Positions 17,297 through 28,626 of a stretch of 64,000 nucleotides of DNA are shown piece after piece. The notes beneath the pieces were generated by a model. The model was given only the letters and a program-made list of their open reading frames with translations, was not told the origin of the DNA and searched no databases. The stretch spans positions 974,906-1,038,905 of the forward strand of contig NZ_ML636798.1 in the NCBI RefSeq assembly GCF_006476065.1. Direction: 5' to 3'. The translations under genes were made by a program, and so were the position numbers. This DNA comes from Cognatiluteimonas lumbrici (GTDB lineage: Bacteria; Pseudomonadota; Gammaproteobacteria; Xanthomonadales; Xanthomonadaceae). Position 1 is the stretch's first letter. Each line of letters opens with the position of its first letter.

Positions 17297-17331
17297 GTGA
17301 AGCCGGGCATGGCCCGGCCTTGCTGGCGTCC

Positions 17332-18444
17332 TCAGTTCTGGACGTTCAGCTCGGTGCGGCGGTTCTGCGCACGGCCTTCCGGATTGTCCGAACCATCCGG
17401 GTTGGTGTTCGGCGCGATCGGGCGGCTCTCGCCGTAACCGTTCGGGCCCACCAGGCGCGAGGCGTCGATGCCGTTGGCGGTCAGGTAGTCGTACACCGCG
17501 CGGGCACGGCGCTCCGACAGGCCCTGGTTGTAGGCGTCGGTGCCGATGGCGTCGGTGTGGCCGGCGACCTCGACCCGCAGGTCGGGATAGCGCTTCAGGA
17601 TCTCGATGGCCTCATCGAGGATCGCGATCGCGTCCGGACGCAGCGTGGACTTGTCGAAGTCGAAGTTCACGCCCTTCAGGTCGATCGAGACCGGCACCGG
17701 GCAGCCGTCCGGACCGATGGTCTGGCCAGCCTGCGAACCGGGGCAGCGGTCGTCGCAGTTGTTGACGCCGTCGCCGTCGTCGTCCAGGTCGGCGCAGCTC
17801 GGGGCCACCGGCTCGGGAGCCGGCGCGACCGGGGCCATCGGCTCCGGGCCGAGGGCGATGGTCATGCCGACCGAGGCCAGCAGGTCGGTGAAGTAGTCTT
17901 CCTGCTCCGGACCCGGACGGGCCTGGAGTTCGTCGAAGTCGACGCGGGTGCCGATCTCGGTGCGCAGGTCCATGCGACCGAAGTCGAACTGCAGGCCGGC
18001 GCCGAGGTTCACGGCGACGTTGTTGTCCTCGTGCTGGGCCGGGAAGCCGCCATCCGGGGTGCCGAAGATCGGGTCACGGATGAACTCTTCCTCGTGGCGC
18101 TGCAGGCCCAGGCCCATGCGCACGTACGGCCACCACTTGGAGTCCACGGTGCGGAAGTGGTAGCGCGCGTCGGCCGAGATGCCGTACTGGCTCCACCACA
18201 GGCCGGACGCGGTCTTGTCCGGGTTCTGGTAGTTCAGCTCGCCTTCCAGCGACCAGTTCGGGGTCAGGAACTTGCCGAAGCCCAGGGTCGCGAACGGGCT
18301 GTCCTCGGTTCCGCGGTCGTTGTCCTGCACGTTCACGCCGACGGAGCCGGACACGTACCAGCGATCGTCGAAAGTCTGCGCGGAAGCGGCCGACGCCACG
18401 CCCAGCCCGGTCAACAGGGCAGCGCAGAGGAGTTTCTTATTCAT
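17332..18444 (-). CDS. OmpA family outer-membrane protein
   Basis: 370 residues. A Sec signal (ending ASAQ), then an N-terminal eight-strand-like beta-barrel (about 24-210) with alternating aromatic and polar strands, a Pro/Ala hinge, a short calcium-binding type segment (DLDDDGDGVNNCDDRCPGS) with three Cys, and a C-terminal OmpA peptidoglycan-binding domain. The diagnostic helix NQGLSERRARAVYDYL and AQNRRTEL are present. It probably anchors the outer membrane to the cell wall. AAGGAG sits 8 bases before the start. Confidence 0.94.
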   Translation of the reverse strand: MNKKLLCAALLTGLGVASAASAQTFDDRWYVSGSVGVNVQDNDRGTEDSPFATLGFGKFLTPNWSLEGELNYQNPDKTASGLWWSQYGISADARYHFRTVDSKWWPYVRMGLGLQRHEEEFIRDPIFGTPDGGFPAQHEDNNVAVNLGAGLQFDFGRMDLRTEIGTRVDFDELQARPGPEQEDYFTDLLASVGMTIALGPEPMAPVAPAPEPVAPSCADLDDDGDGVNNCDDRCPGSQAGQTIGPDGCPVPVSIDLKGVNFDFDKSTLRPDAIAILDEAIEILKRYPDLRVEVAGHTDAIGTDAYNQGLSERRARAVYDYLTANGIDASRLVGPNGYGESRPIAPNTNPDGSDNPEGRAQNRRTELNVQN

Positions 18445-18544
18445 GTTCAGCTCCTTGATCAGATAAAGAAATGCTTGATGCGTGTTAGATACAGACGGCC
18501 GTTCCGCACGCCATCCCGGGCAGGTTAATGCCGTCCGCGTGAAG

Positions 18545-18575
18545 GCCTCGTTAACACTACCATAACGAATGAGGC
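18545..18575. promoter_or_regulatory. Inverted repeat upstream of the OmpA-like gene
   Basis: CCTCGTTA, a 9-base spacer, then TAACGAATGAGG form a dyad about 100 bases upstream of the OmpA-like start and 28 bases after the prpD stop. It could be an operator for the porin or a weak 3' hairpin for prpD; there is no T-run on either strand. Confidence 0.35.
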
Positions 18576-18602
18576 TTTCGAAGCTGACCGGTTCATCGGA
18601 TT

Positions 18603-20054
18603 CTACACACGGAAAAGGTTCATGAACTGGTCCACCGGCAGGGCATCCATACGTGCCGGGTCGGCCGCGAGTGCCATGACCCGGTCCACCTGCCCGGCCG
18701 GGAGGTGGGCCCGCAGGGCGGCCTCGCACTTGGCCATGAGCACCGGGATGCCCTCGGCCCGGCGCTTGCGGTGGCCGATCGGATAGTCGATGGCGACCCG
18801 CTCGGTGGAGCTGCCGTCCCGGAAGAACACCTGGACCGAGTTGCCAATGTAGCGCTTGTCCGGGTCGAAGTAATCGCGGGTGAATGCGGGGTTCTCGGAA
18901 ACCATCATCCGGTCGCGCAGGGCATCGATCCGCGGATCGGCGGCGACCTCGTCGGTGTAGTCGTCGGCGGTCAGGCGGCCGAAGATCAGCGGCACCGCCA
19001 CCATGTACTGGATGCAGTGGTCGCGGTCGGCGTAGTTGGCCAGCGGCCCGGTCTTGTCGATGATGCGGACGCCGGCCTCCTGGGTCTGGATCTCGATCCG
19101 CTCGATCTCGTCCAGCCGGCCCTTCACCAGCGGGTGCAGCTGCATCGCGCACTCGACCGCGGTCTGGGCATGGAACTCGGCCGGGTAGCTGATCTTGAAC
19201 AGCACGTTCTCCATCACGTAGCTGCCGAACGGGCGCTCGAACTCGAACGGCTTGCCGCCGAAGGCGACGTCGTAGAAGCCCCAGGTCGGGGCGCTGAGCG
19301 CGCTCGGGTAGCCGACCACCTGCTTGTCCACCGCATTCAGGGCGTGGGTCACGGCGCGGCGGCAGGCGTCGCCGGCCGCCCAGCTCTTGCGCGGGCCGGT
19401 GTTCGGCGCGTGGCGGTAGGTGCGCAGCACGCCGTTGTCGATCCAGCTGTGCGAGACCGCGGTGACCACCTCGTCCTTGCCGCCGCCGAGCATCGCGGTG
19501 GCGACGGCGGTGGAGGCCAGGCGGACCAGGATCACGTGGTCCAGGCCGACCCGGTTGAAGGCGTTCTTCAGCGCGTAGCAGCCCTGGATCTCGTGCGCCT
19601 TGATGGCGGCGGTGAGCACGTCGCGCACGGTCAGCGGCTGGCCACCGTCGCGCAGCTCGCGCCGGCTCATCCAGTCGGCCACGGCGAGGATCGCGCCGAG
19701 GTTGTCGGAGGGGTGGCCCCACTCCGCCGCCAGCCAGGTGTCGTTGAAGTCGAGCCAGCGCACCAGCGTGCCGATGTTGAAGGCAGCCTGCACCGGGTCG
19801 AGCTCGAAGTTGGTGCCGGGGACGGTGGCGCCGCCGGGCAGCGTGGCCCCGGGGACGATCGGGCCGAGGTGCTTCACGCAGCCCTCGAACTTCATCGCCA
19901 GCATCGCGCAGGCAAGCGAGTCGAGCAGCATGTAACGCGCGGTGTCGTAGGCCTCCTGCGACTCCACCTCGTAGTCGATCACGTAGTCGGCGATGTCGAC
20001 CATCGGCTGGTCGGGATCGGGGCGTACGGCGGAACGTGCGTCGTGCTGGCTCAT
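18603..20054 (-). CDS. prpD: 2-methylcitrate dehydratase (MmgE/PrpD family)
   Basis: 483 residues, matching bacterial PrpD, which dehydrates 2-methylcitrate in propionate catabolism. Family features include LLDSLACAMLAMKFEGC, RWLDFNDTWLAAEWGHPSDN, LKNAFNRVGLDHV and RKSWAAGDACRRAV. No prpB, prpC, acnD or prpR lies in the window, so the gene is isolated from the rest of the methylcitrate cycle here. Substrate could also be citrate or another 2-hydroxy acid, as known for some MmgE/PrpD enzymes. Confidence 0.9.
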   Translation of the reverse strand: MSQHDARSAVRPDPDQPMVDIADYVIDYEVESQEAYDTARYMLLDSLACAMLAMKFEGCVKHLGPIVPGATLPGGATVPGTNFELDPVQAAFNIGTLVRWLDFNDTWLAAEWGHPSDNLGAILAVADWMSRRELRDGGQPLTVRDVLTAAIKAHEIQGCYALKNAFNRVGLDHVILVRLASTAVATAMLGGGKDEVVTAVSHSWIDNGVLRTYRHAPNTGPRKSWAAGDACRRAVTHALNAVDKQVVGYPSALSAPTWGFYDVAFGGKPFEFERPFGSYVMENVLFKISYPAEFHAQTAVECAMQLHPLVKGRLDEIERIEIQTQEAGVRIIDKTGPLANYADRDHCIQYMVAVPLIFGRLTADDYTDEVAADPRIDALRDRMMVSENPAFTRDYFDPDKRYIGNSVQVFFRDGSSTERVAIDYPIGHRKRRAEGIPVLMAKCEAALRAHLPAGQVDRVMALAADPARMDALPVDQFMNLFRV

Positions 20055-20289
20055 TGGATTCTCTGCATGGAGCGGGGGACCGGCTATTTTGCCAGAGCGC
20101 CGTTCAGGAAACCTCGTTCAGCTTTCGTTGGGGTTCGTGCTTTTACCTTGCGCCAACTTTTTTGCCCCGGGCAAAGACGCCAGAGAGCGGCCGCCCTCCC
20201 CAAAACGCCATGCCGTGCCAGCGTGACGATCCCGTTGACGACCTCGGGAGCAGCATCGCGGGCCGGCGCAACGGAGCAAGGAGCCCCGC

Positions 20290-20748
20290 ATGAAGTTGGC
20301 CTGGATCCTGTGGTTGTCGCAGCTGATGCCGCAACCCGCCGCCGATTCGCTGTGCCTGAGCACCACCCTGTACCTGGAAGCGCGCGACCAGTCGCTGCGC
20401 GGCCAGCAGGCAGTCGCCGAAGTGATCATGCGCCGCCGCGACAGCGGCCTGTGGGGCGACGACCTGTGCTCGGTGGTCACCGCGCGCAAGCAGTTCGCGC
20501 CGACGATCGTGTCGCCGAACACGCGCATCAACAACACCGACGCCTGGGCCGAGGCGGTCGCGGTCGCGCTCGAATCCGAGCGCAACTGGGCGCTGCCGCC
20601 CGGCGAGCGCCAGGAGATCGTGCCCGGCGCCAGCCACTTCGCCGCGCTGTCCATCGCCTCCCCGAGCTGGCGCACCGCCTACCAGGTGGCCACCATCGGC
20701 GGGCATACCTTCTTCAAGGTGCAAACGCTGAAGCCGCGCGGAGGCTGA
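20290..20748 (+). CDS. Cell wall hydrolase of the SleB type
   Basis: 152 residues. After a hydrophobic N-terminus comes LCLSTTLYLEARDQSLRGQQ, AVAEVIMRRR and FAPTIV, the core of the Hydrolase_2/SleB domain. The Glu in YLEAR is the expected catalytic acid of these lytic transglycosylase-like enzymes. A C-terminal GASHFAAL segment also fits. AAGGAG is 6 bases before the ATG. The stop is one base from the glutathione transferase start, so the two genes form a unit. The 235-base gap upstream shows no other gene. Confidence 0.85.
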   Translation: MKLAWILWLSQLMPQPAADSLCLSTTLYLEARDQSLRGQQAVAEVIMRRRDSGLWGDDLCSVVTARKQFAPTIVSPNTRINNTDAWAEAVAVALESERNWALPPGERQEIVPGASHFAALSIASPSWRTAYQVATIGGHTFFKVQTLKPRGG

Positions 20749-20749
20749 C

Positions 20750-21361
20750 ATGAAGCTGCACTACCTGCCGGGCGCCTGCTCGCTCGCCGACCACATCGTG
20801 CTCGAGTGGATCGGCAAGCCGTACGAGGCGGTGGCGGTGCCGCGCGACAAGCTGAAGTCGCCCGAGTACCTGCGCATCAACCCGGCGGGCGCGGTGCCCG
20901 CGCTCGAGCTCGAAGACGGCTGGGCCCTGACCCAGAACTCCGCGATCCTGCACTACCTCGCCGAGCAGCACCCCGAGGCGCGCCTGTACGGCGACGGTAC
21001 CCCGCGCGGTCGCGCCGAGGTCGACCGCTGGCTGGCCTTCGCCAACGCCGACGTGCATCCCTCGTTCTGGCCGTTCTTCGGCGGCCTGTCCTGGCTCGGG
21101 GACGAAGCACTCGTCGCGAGGGGGCACGACGCGGCCCGGAACAAGCTGCGCGGCCTGTTCGAACGCGCCGACCGCCAGCTGCAGGGCCGCGACTGGATCG
21201 CCGGCACCCGTTCGATCGCCGACCCCTACCTGTTCGTGGTCACCCGCTGGGCCAAGGCCAAGCAGGTGGACCTCTCCGGCCTCGACGCCCTGGAGCGCCA
21301 CTTCCAGCGCATGCTCGCCGACGAAGCCGTCCAGCGCGTCCTCAACGCCGAAGGCCTCTAG
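20750..21361 (+). CDS. Glutathione S-transferase, beta class
   Basis: 203 residues with the thioredoxin-fold N-terminal domain (KLHYLPGACSLADHIVLEW, including the Cys/Ser of beta-class enzymes; NPAGAVPALEL; LTQNSAILHYLAEQ) and an all-helical C-terminal domain with the SIADPYLF capping motif. Probably cytoplasmic detoxification or disulfide chemistry. Its stop codon shares the CTAG tetramer with the convergent secF stop. Confidence 0.93.
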   Translation: MKLHYLPGACSLADHIVLEWIGKPYEAVAVPRDKLKSPEYLRINPAGAVPALELEDGWALTQNSAILHYLAEQHPEARLYGDGTPRGRAEVDRWLAFANADVHPSFWPFFGGLSWLGDEALVARGHDAARNKLRGLFERADRQLQGRDWIAGTRSIADPYLFVVTRWAKAKQVDLSGLDALERHFQRMLADEAVQRVLNAEGL

Positions 21362-22317
21362 GGACGCCGCGCCAGCGCCGAATCGTCCCGCGCCTTCGGC
21401 ATCAGGTCCTGCTTGCTCACGCCCAGCCACATCACCAGCGGGCAGGCCACGAAGATCGACGACAGCGTGCCGATCACGATGCCGATCATCATCGACTCGG
21501 CCATGCCGCGCAGCGAACCGCCGCCGTACAGGTACAGCGCCAGCACCGTCAGCAGGGCCACGAACGAGGTGATCACCGTGCGCGACAGCGTCTGGTTGAT
21601 GGACGCGTTGAGGATCTCGCGCGCCGGCGCGCGCATCCCGCGGAAGTTCTCGCGCACGCGGTCGAACACCACGATGGTGTCGTTGATGGAGAAGCCCATC
21701 ACGCCCATGATGCCGGCCAGCACGGTCAGGTCGAACTCGTGCCCGGTGAACGCGAACCAGCCGGCCACCACGATGATGTCGTGCAGCGTGGTCAGGATCG
21801 CCGAGACCGCGAACTTCCACTCGAAGCGGAACGAGATGTAGGCGAGGAAGCCGACCATCACGAACAGCATCGCGTAGATGCCGTTCTGGGCCAGCTCCTT
21901 GCCGACCTGCGGACCGACGTAGCCGCTGCTCAGGCGGGTCGCCTTGTTCTCCGGGGTGGACACGATGTGCACCACCTCCTCCGCGGTCTGGCTGGTGTCG
22001 CCGTCCTGCTGCGCGTCGGCCGCGCCCTCCTTCGGCTGCAGGCGCACGAGCAGGTCGTTGCCCGAGCCGAAGGTCTGCACCTGCGCGCCCTCGAACCCGG
22101 CCTGGTCGAGTCGCTCGCGCACCAGGTCCACGTCGGCCGGGTGCTCGAAGCGCAGCTCGACCGAGGTGCCGCCGGTGAAGTCCAGCGCGAAGTTGAAGCC
22201 CTGGACCGCCATCGCGCCGATCGAGGCGACCAGCAGGAGGATCGACAGCGAGGCCGACACCCAGCGCAGGCGCATGAAGTCGAACTTGCTGTCGTGCGGG
22301 AACACATTGAATTGCAT
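21358..22317 (-). CDS. secF: Protein translocase subunit SecF
   Basis: 319-residue RND-type inner-membrane protein that works with SecD to drive the late steps of Sec export by the proton gradient. Six transmembrane helices flank a periplasmic loop containing DFTGGTSVELRF. The conserved MGVMGFSINDTIVVFDRVREN segment and the C-terminal SxxQTLSRTVITS motif are present. It starts 13 bases after the secD stop and ends the tgt-yajC-secD-secF unit. Confidence 0.96.
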   Translation of the reverse strand: MQFNVFPHDSKFDFMRLRWVSASLSILLLVASIGAMAVQGFNFALDFTGGTSVELRFEHPADVDLVRERLDQAGFEGAQVQTFGSGNDLLVRLQPKEGAADAQQDGDTSQTAEEVVHIVSTPENKATRLSSGYVGPQVGKELAQNGIYAMLFVMVGFLAYISFRFEWKFAVSAILTTLHDIIVVAGWFAFTGHEFDLTVLAGIMGVMGFSINDTIVVFDRVRENFRGMRAPAREILNASINQTLSRTVITSFVALLTVLALYLYGGGSLRGMAESMMIGIVIGTLSSIFVACPLVMWLGVSKQDLMPKARDDSALARRP

Positions 22318-22330
22318 GGCGATGGTTCCG

Positions 22331-24202
22331 TCAGATGGCCACGGACTTCAGCTTGCGCCGGTTGCCGTAGATCAGGGTGGCGATGCCGCGCGACACCGAG
22401 ACCGCGGTGTACATCGAGGTGATGATGCCGGCGATCATGGACACGGCGAAGCCCTTCACCGGCCCGGTGCCGAAGGCGAACAGCGCCACGCCGGCGAGGA
22501 TCGCGGTGAGGTTGGCGTCGGCGATGGTGCCCGAGGCCTTGTCGTAGCCGGCCGCGATCGCCGCCTTGGGCGGAACGCCCGCGCGCAACTCCTCGCGGAT
22601 GCGTTCGTTGATCAGCACGTTGGCGTCCACCGACATGCCCACGGTGAGCGCGATGCCGGCCAGGCCGGGCAGCGTCAGGGTGGCGCCGAGGAACGACATC
22701 ACCGCCACCACCATCAGCAGGTTGAGCAGCAGCGCGGCGCAGGTGATCAGGCCGAACATGCGGTAGTAGACCAGGAAGAACACCAGCGCGAAGCCGAACG
22801 AGTAGAGCACCGCGGTCATGCCGCGCTCGACGTTCTCCTTGCCCAGGCTGGGGCCGACCACGCGCTGCTCGACGAAATCCATCGGCGCGGCCAGGGCGCC
22901 GGCGCGCAGCAGCAGCGCCAGGTCCGCGGCTTCCTTCGGGCTGTCCAGGCCGGTGGTCTGGAACTCCTTGCCGAACACGCCCTGGATGGTCGCCACCGAG
23001 ATCACCTGCTCGCTGGTGCGGGTGGTGCGGATCTCCTCGCCGTCCGGGCCGATGCTGACCTCGGGCACGCGCTCGACGTACACCACCGCCATCGGCTTGC
23101 CGACGTTCTCGCTGGTGAAGTCGAACATGCGCTGGCCGCCGATGCCGTTGAGGGTCACCGAGACCTGCGGGGTGCCGCTGCGCGGGTCGTAGCCCGAGCG
23201 CGCGGTGACCAGCTGGTCGCCGGTGGCGATCACGCGCTTGTTGAGCAGGATCGGGATCGGCTTGCCGTCCGGGCCGATCTCCTTTCGGTAGTAGATGCGC
23301 GCGTTGGGCGGCACGTTGCCGGTGCGCAGCGCCTCGTAGGGGTCGCCCTCGACCACGCCGCGGTACTCCAGGGTCGCGGTGGCGCCGAGGATGCGCTTGG
23401 CCTGGGCGGTGTCCTGCACGCCCGGGAGCTGCACCACCACCCGCTCGGAGCCCTGGCGCTGGATGATCGGCTCGGCCACGCCGAGCTCGTTGATGCGGTT
23501 GCGCAGGGTGCCGATGTTCTGCTCGACCGCGTCGGTCACCATCTTCTGGATTTCGCTGTCCGGGATGCGGATGACGATGCTGTTACCCTCGACGTCGGTG
23601 CGCAGGGTGGGCATGTCGCGCGTGACCAGGCCCAGCGCCTTGTCGACGTCGGCGCCCGGGGCCAGCCGCGCCACGATCGCGCCCTCGCCGCGGCGCTCGA
23701 CCGACTCGTAGGTCACGCGGTTGTCGCGCAGCAGCACGCGCACGTCCTCGGCGTAGGCATCGAAGCGCTTGTCCAGCGCGGCCTTGCGGTCCACCTGCAT
23801 CAGGAAGTGCACGCCGCCCTGCAGGTCGAGGCCCATCAGCATGCGCTTGGCGCCGATCGCGTCGAGCCAGGGCGGCACCGTGGAGGCCAGGTTCAGCGCG
23901 ACCACGTAGTTGTCGCCGATCTCCTCGCCGAGCAGGTCGCTGACGCGGGTCTGGTCCTGCACGTCCTCGAGCCGGATGAGCAGTTCGCCCTCGTCCTCGA
24001 TCTCCACGGAGAGCGGCGTGACGCCGGCCTTCTCCAGCAGGGCTTCGACCCGCTTCTCCAGGGCTTCGTCGACCTGGTAGCCGCGGTTGGCGGTGACCTG
24101 CACCGACGGATCCTGCGGATAGATGTTGGGCAGCGCGTAGAGCGCGCTGAGCAGCACCACCACAACGATGATGAGGTACTTGAATCTGCTGTATTCGAGC
24201 AT
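22331..24202 (-). CDS. secD: Protein translocase subunit SecD
   Basis: 623 residues. N-terminal transmembrane helix after MLEYSRFKYL, large periplasmic P1 region with GLDLQGGVHFLMQVD, then five transmembrane helices holding GIALTVGMSVDANVLINERIREEL, the SecD membrane signature. Functions with SecF and YajC. A 61-base gap separates it from yajC. Confidence 0.97.
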   Translation of the reverse strand: MLEYSRFKYLIIVVVVLLSALYALPNIYPQDPSVQVTANRGYQVDEALEKRVEALLEKAGVTPLSVEIEDEGELLIRLEDVQDQTRVSDLLGEEIGDNYVVALNLASTVPPWLDAIGAKRMLMGLDLQGGVHFLMQVDRKAALDKRFDAYAEDVRVLLRDNRVTYESVERRGEGAIVARLAPGADVDKALGLVTRDMPTLRTDVEGNSIVIRIPDSEIQKMVTDAVEQNIGTLRNRINELGVAEPIIQRQGSERVVVQLPGVQDTAQAKRILGATATLEYRGVVEGDPYEALRTGNVPPNARIYYRKEIGPDGKPIPILLNKRVIATGDQLVTARSGYDPRSGTPQVSVTLNGIGGQRMFDFTSENVGKPMAVVYVERVPEVSIGPDGEEIRTTRTSEQVISVATIQGVFGKEFQTTGLDSPKEAADLALLLRAGALAAPMDFVEQRVVGPSLGKENVERGMTAVLYSFGFALVFFLVYYRMFGLITCAALLLNLLMVVAVMSFLGATLTLPGLAGIALTVGMSVDANVLINERIREELRAGVPPKAAIAAGYDKASGTIADANLTAILAGVALFAFGTGPVKGFAVSMIAGIITSMYTAVSVSRGIATLIYGNRRKLKSVAI

Positions 24203-24263
24203 CGTGGAGCCCCGCGCGCGGCCCGTATCCCGGGCCGGCGCCTTCAGTCGGTGTGGCGTCGGC

Positions 24264-24614
24264 TCAGGCCGACTTCAGCGTGCCCTTCGGCAGCACGTTG
24301 GCGATCGCGCCCTTCTGCACGCGGATGCGCACGTTGTCGGCGATCTCGACGCTGACGAAGTGCTCGCCGATCTCGCGGACCACGCCGGCGACGCCGCCGT
24401 TGGTGATCACCTCGTCGCCGTTGCCGAGCTTCTCGAGCATGGCGCGGTGTTCCTTCTGCCGCTTCATCTGCGGGCGGATCATCAGGAAGTACATGATCGC
24501 GATCAGGATGATCGGGAACAGCAGGCCGCCGAGGCCGCCGCCGAACAGGCCGCCCGGGGCCTGGCCGGCCGCCTGGGCCATCGCGGGGGGAACGAACAGG
24601 TCGATCGGGTTCAT
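24264..24614 (-). CDS. yajC: Sec translocon accessory protein YajC
   Basis: 116 residues from the ATG at 24614 (MNPIDLFVPPAMAQ); the longer open frame upstream has no family support and would overlap tgt. One membrane helix (LLFPIILIAIMYFLMIRP) is followed by QMKRQKEHRAML and a small cytoplasmic domain (GDEVITNGGVAGVV). Part of the SecDF-YajC complex. The N-terminal Gly/Pro-rich stretch is longer than in E. coli, as is common in this group. Confidence 0.95.
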   Translation of the reverse strand: MNPIDLFVPPAMAQAAGQAPGGLFGGGLGGLLFPIILIAIMYFLMIRPQMKRQKEHRAMLEKLGNGDEVITNGGVAGVVREIGEHFVSVEIADNVRIRVQKGAIANVLPKGTLKSA

Positions 24615-24648
24615 CTGGTAGGTGTCCGGTGGCGAAAATAACGGGGAA

Positions 24649-26891
<2,243 letters not shown>

Positions 26892-26895
<4 letters not shown>

Positions 26896-28616
26896 GCCAT
26901 CCGCTCGCGGCCGTAGCGCACGCCGGTGCGCGCCAGCAGCACCACCGGCAGCAGTCCGGCGAGCACGATCAGCAATGCCGCGACCGCGCCCTCCTCGTAG
27001 GTCCCGCGCGAGGCTTCCGCGTACAGCCAGGTAGCCAGCGTCTCGAAACCGAGCGGCCGCAGCAGCAGCGTCGCCGGCAGTTCCTTCATGGCGTCCACGA
27101 ACACGAGCAGCGCCGACGCGGCCAGCGCCGGGCGCAGCAGCGGCAGGTGCACGCGACGCAGGATCGCGCCGGGCGCGTGCCCGAGGCTCGCGGCGGCCTG
27201 GTCGAGGCTGGGCGCGATGCGCGCGAAGCCGGATTCGATGCCGCCGGCGGCAATGGCCAGGAAGCGCGTCAGGTAGGCCAGCACCAGCGCCGCCGCCGAG
27301 CCCATCAGCAGCAGGCGCGGTTCCAGCCCGAACACGCCGCGTACGGCATTGGCGCCGGCATCGAACCAGGCCAGCGGCAGCAGCAGGCCGATCGCCAGCA
27401 CGGTGCCGGGCACGGCATAGCCCAGGCTGGCCAGGCGCACCGCCAGGGTGGCGCCCGCGGGACGCCGGCGCCCCTGCGCCTGGCGCAGTGCCCACGCCAG
27501 CACCAGCCCGGCGCCCACCGTGGCGACGGTGGCGGCCAGCGCCACCATCACGGTGTTGCCGGCACTCGCCAGAAGCCGCTGCGACACCCCGGCGCCCGCC
27601 AGCCGCTCGACCGTCTCCCAGGCCAGGTACGCCGCCGGCACCACGAAGCCCACCAGCACCGGCAATGCGCCCAGCGCGAGCGCCGCCAGCGCCCCGGCGC
27701 CGTGCAGGCGGCGCGCGCGCATCGGCCGCGGGCGCGTACCTGCCGCATAGCGCTGGCGCCGCCGCGCGTGCCGCTCCAGCGCCAGCAGCGCGACCACGAT
27801 CGCCAGCATGGACAGCGCGATCTGCGCGGCGCCGGGCAGGTCCGCGCGCGTCACCCAGGTGGTGTAGACCGCGACCGTCATGGTCTGCACGCCGAGGAAC
27901 TCCGATGCGCCGATGTCGTTGAGCGCTTCCATCAGCGCGAGCGCCGCGCCGACCGCGATCGCCGGCCGCGCCAGTGGCAGCGCCACGCGCCCGAACACCG
28001 CCGACGGCGACGCGCCCAGCGTGCGCGCCGCCTCGAGCAGGCTCGCGGCCTGGGTCATGAACATCGCGCGCGTGGTCAGGTAGACGTAGGGATAGAGCAC
28101 GAAGCCGAGCAGCACGATGCAGCCGGCGAGCCCGCGGATGTCCGGGAGCCGGAAGTCGCGCGGGCTGGCGTGGCCGAGCAGCTCGCGCAGCAGTCCCTGC
28201 ACCGGGCCCAGCGGGTGCAGCAGGTCGAGGTAGGCGAAGGCGACGATGTAGGTCGGCACCGCCAGCGGCAGCAGCAGCGCCCAGGCCAGCACGCGCCGCC
28301 CGCGGAAGTCGTAGGCGGTGACCAGCCATGCGGCGCCGGTGCCGATCGCCACCACCAGCACGCCGACGCCGGCCAGCAGCAGCACCGTGTTGAGCGCGGC
28401 CGGCGGCAGCACGTAGCGCGCGATGTGCGGCCACAACCCGGCCTGCCCGCCCTGCAGCGCGGTCCACGCCAGCGCCAGCAGCGGCGCCAGCACCAGGCCT
28501 GCGATCGCCACCGCCGCCCACTGCCAGCCGCCCTCGGGGAGCAGCCGCGACAGCCGGATGCGCATGGCGTGCCGCACTGGCACCCGGATGCCGCCGGCAG
28601 GGGCGACCGCGCTCAT
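26892..28616 (-). CDS. Ferric iron ABC transporter, fused double permease (FbpB-like)
   Basis: 574 residues with two tandem binding-protein-dependent permease domains, about twelve transmembrane helices in all. Each half carries an EAA-type loop: EAARTLGASPSAVFGRVALP in the first and QAAASLGHAPGAILRRVHLP in the second. This duplicated layout is typical of FbpB/SfuB. Start at 28616 has GAGG 9 bases upstream; an internal Met at 28565 is an alternative. It starts 10 bases after the binding-protein stop. Confidence 0.93.
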
Positions 28617-28626
28617 CGCGACGGCC

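Noticed and set aside
21358..21361. CTAG shared by the convergent stops of the glutathione transferase and secF genes
   Set aside because: Real but trivial; compact convergent ends are common in this window and no terminator hairpin is needed to explain it.
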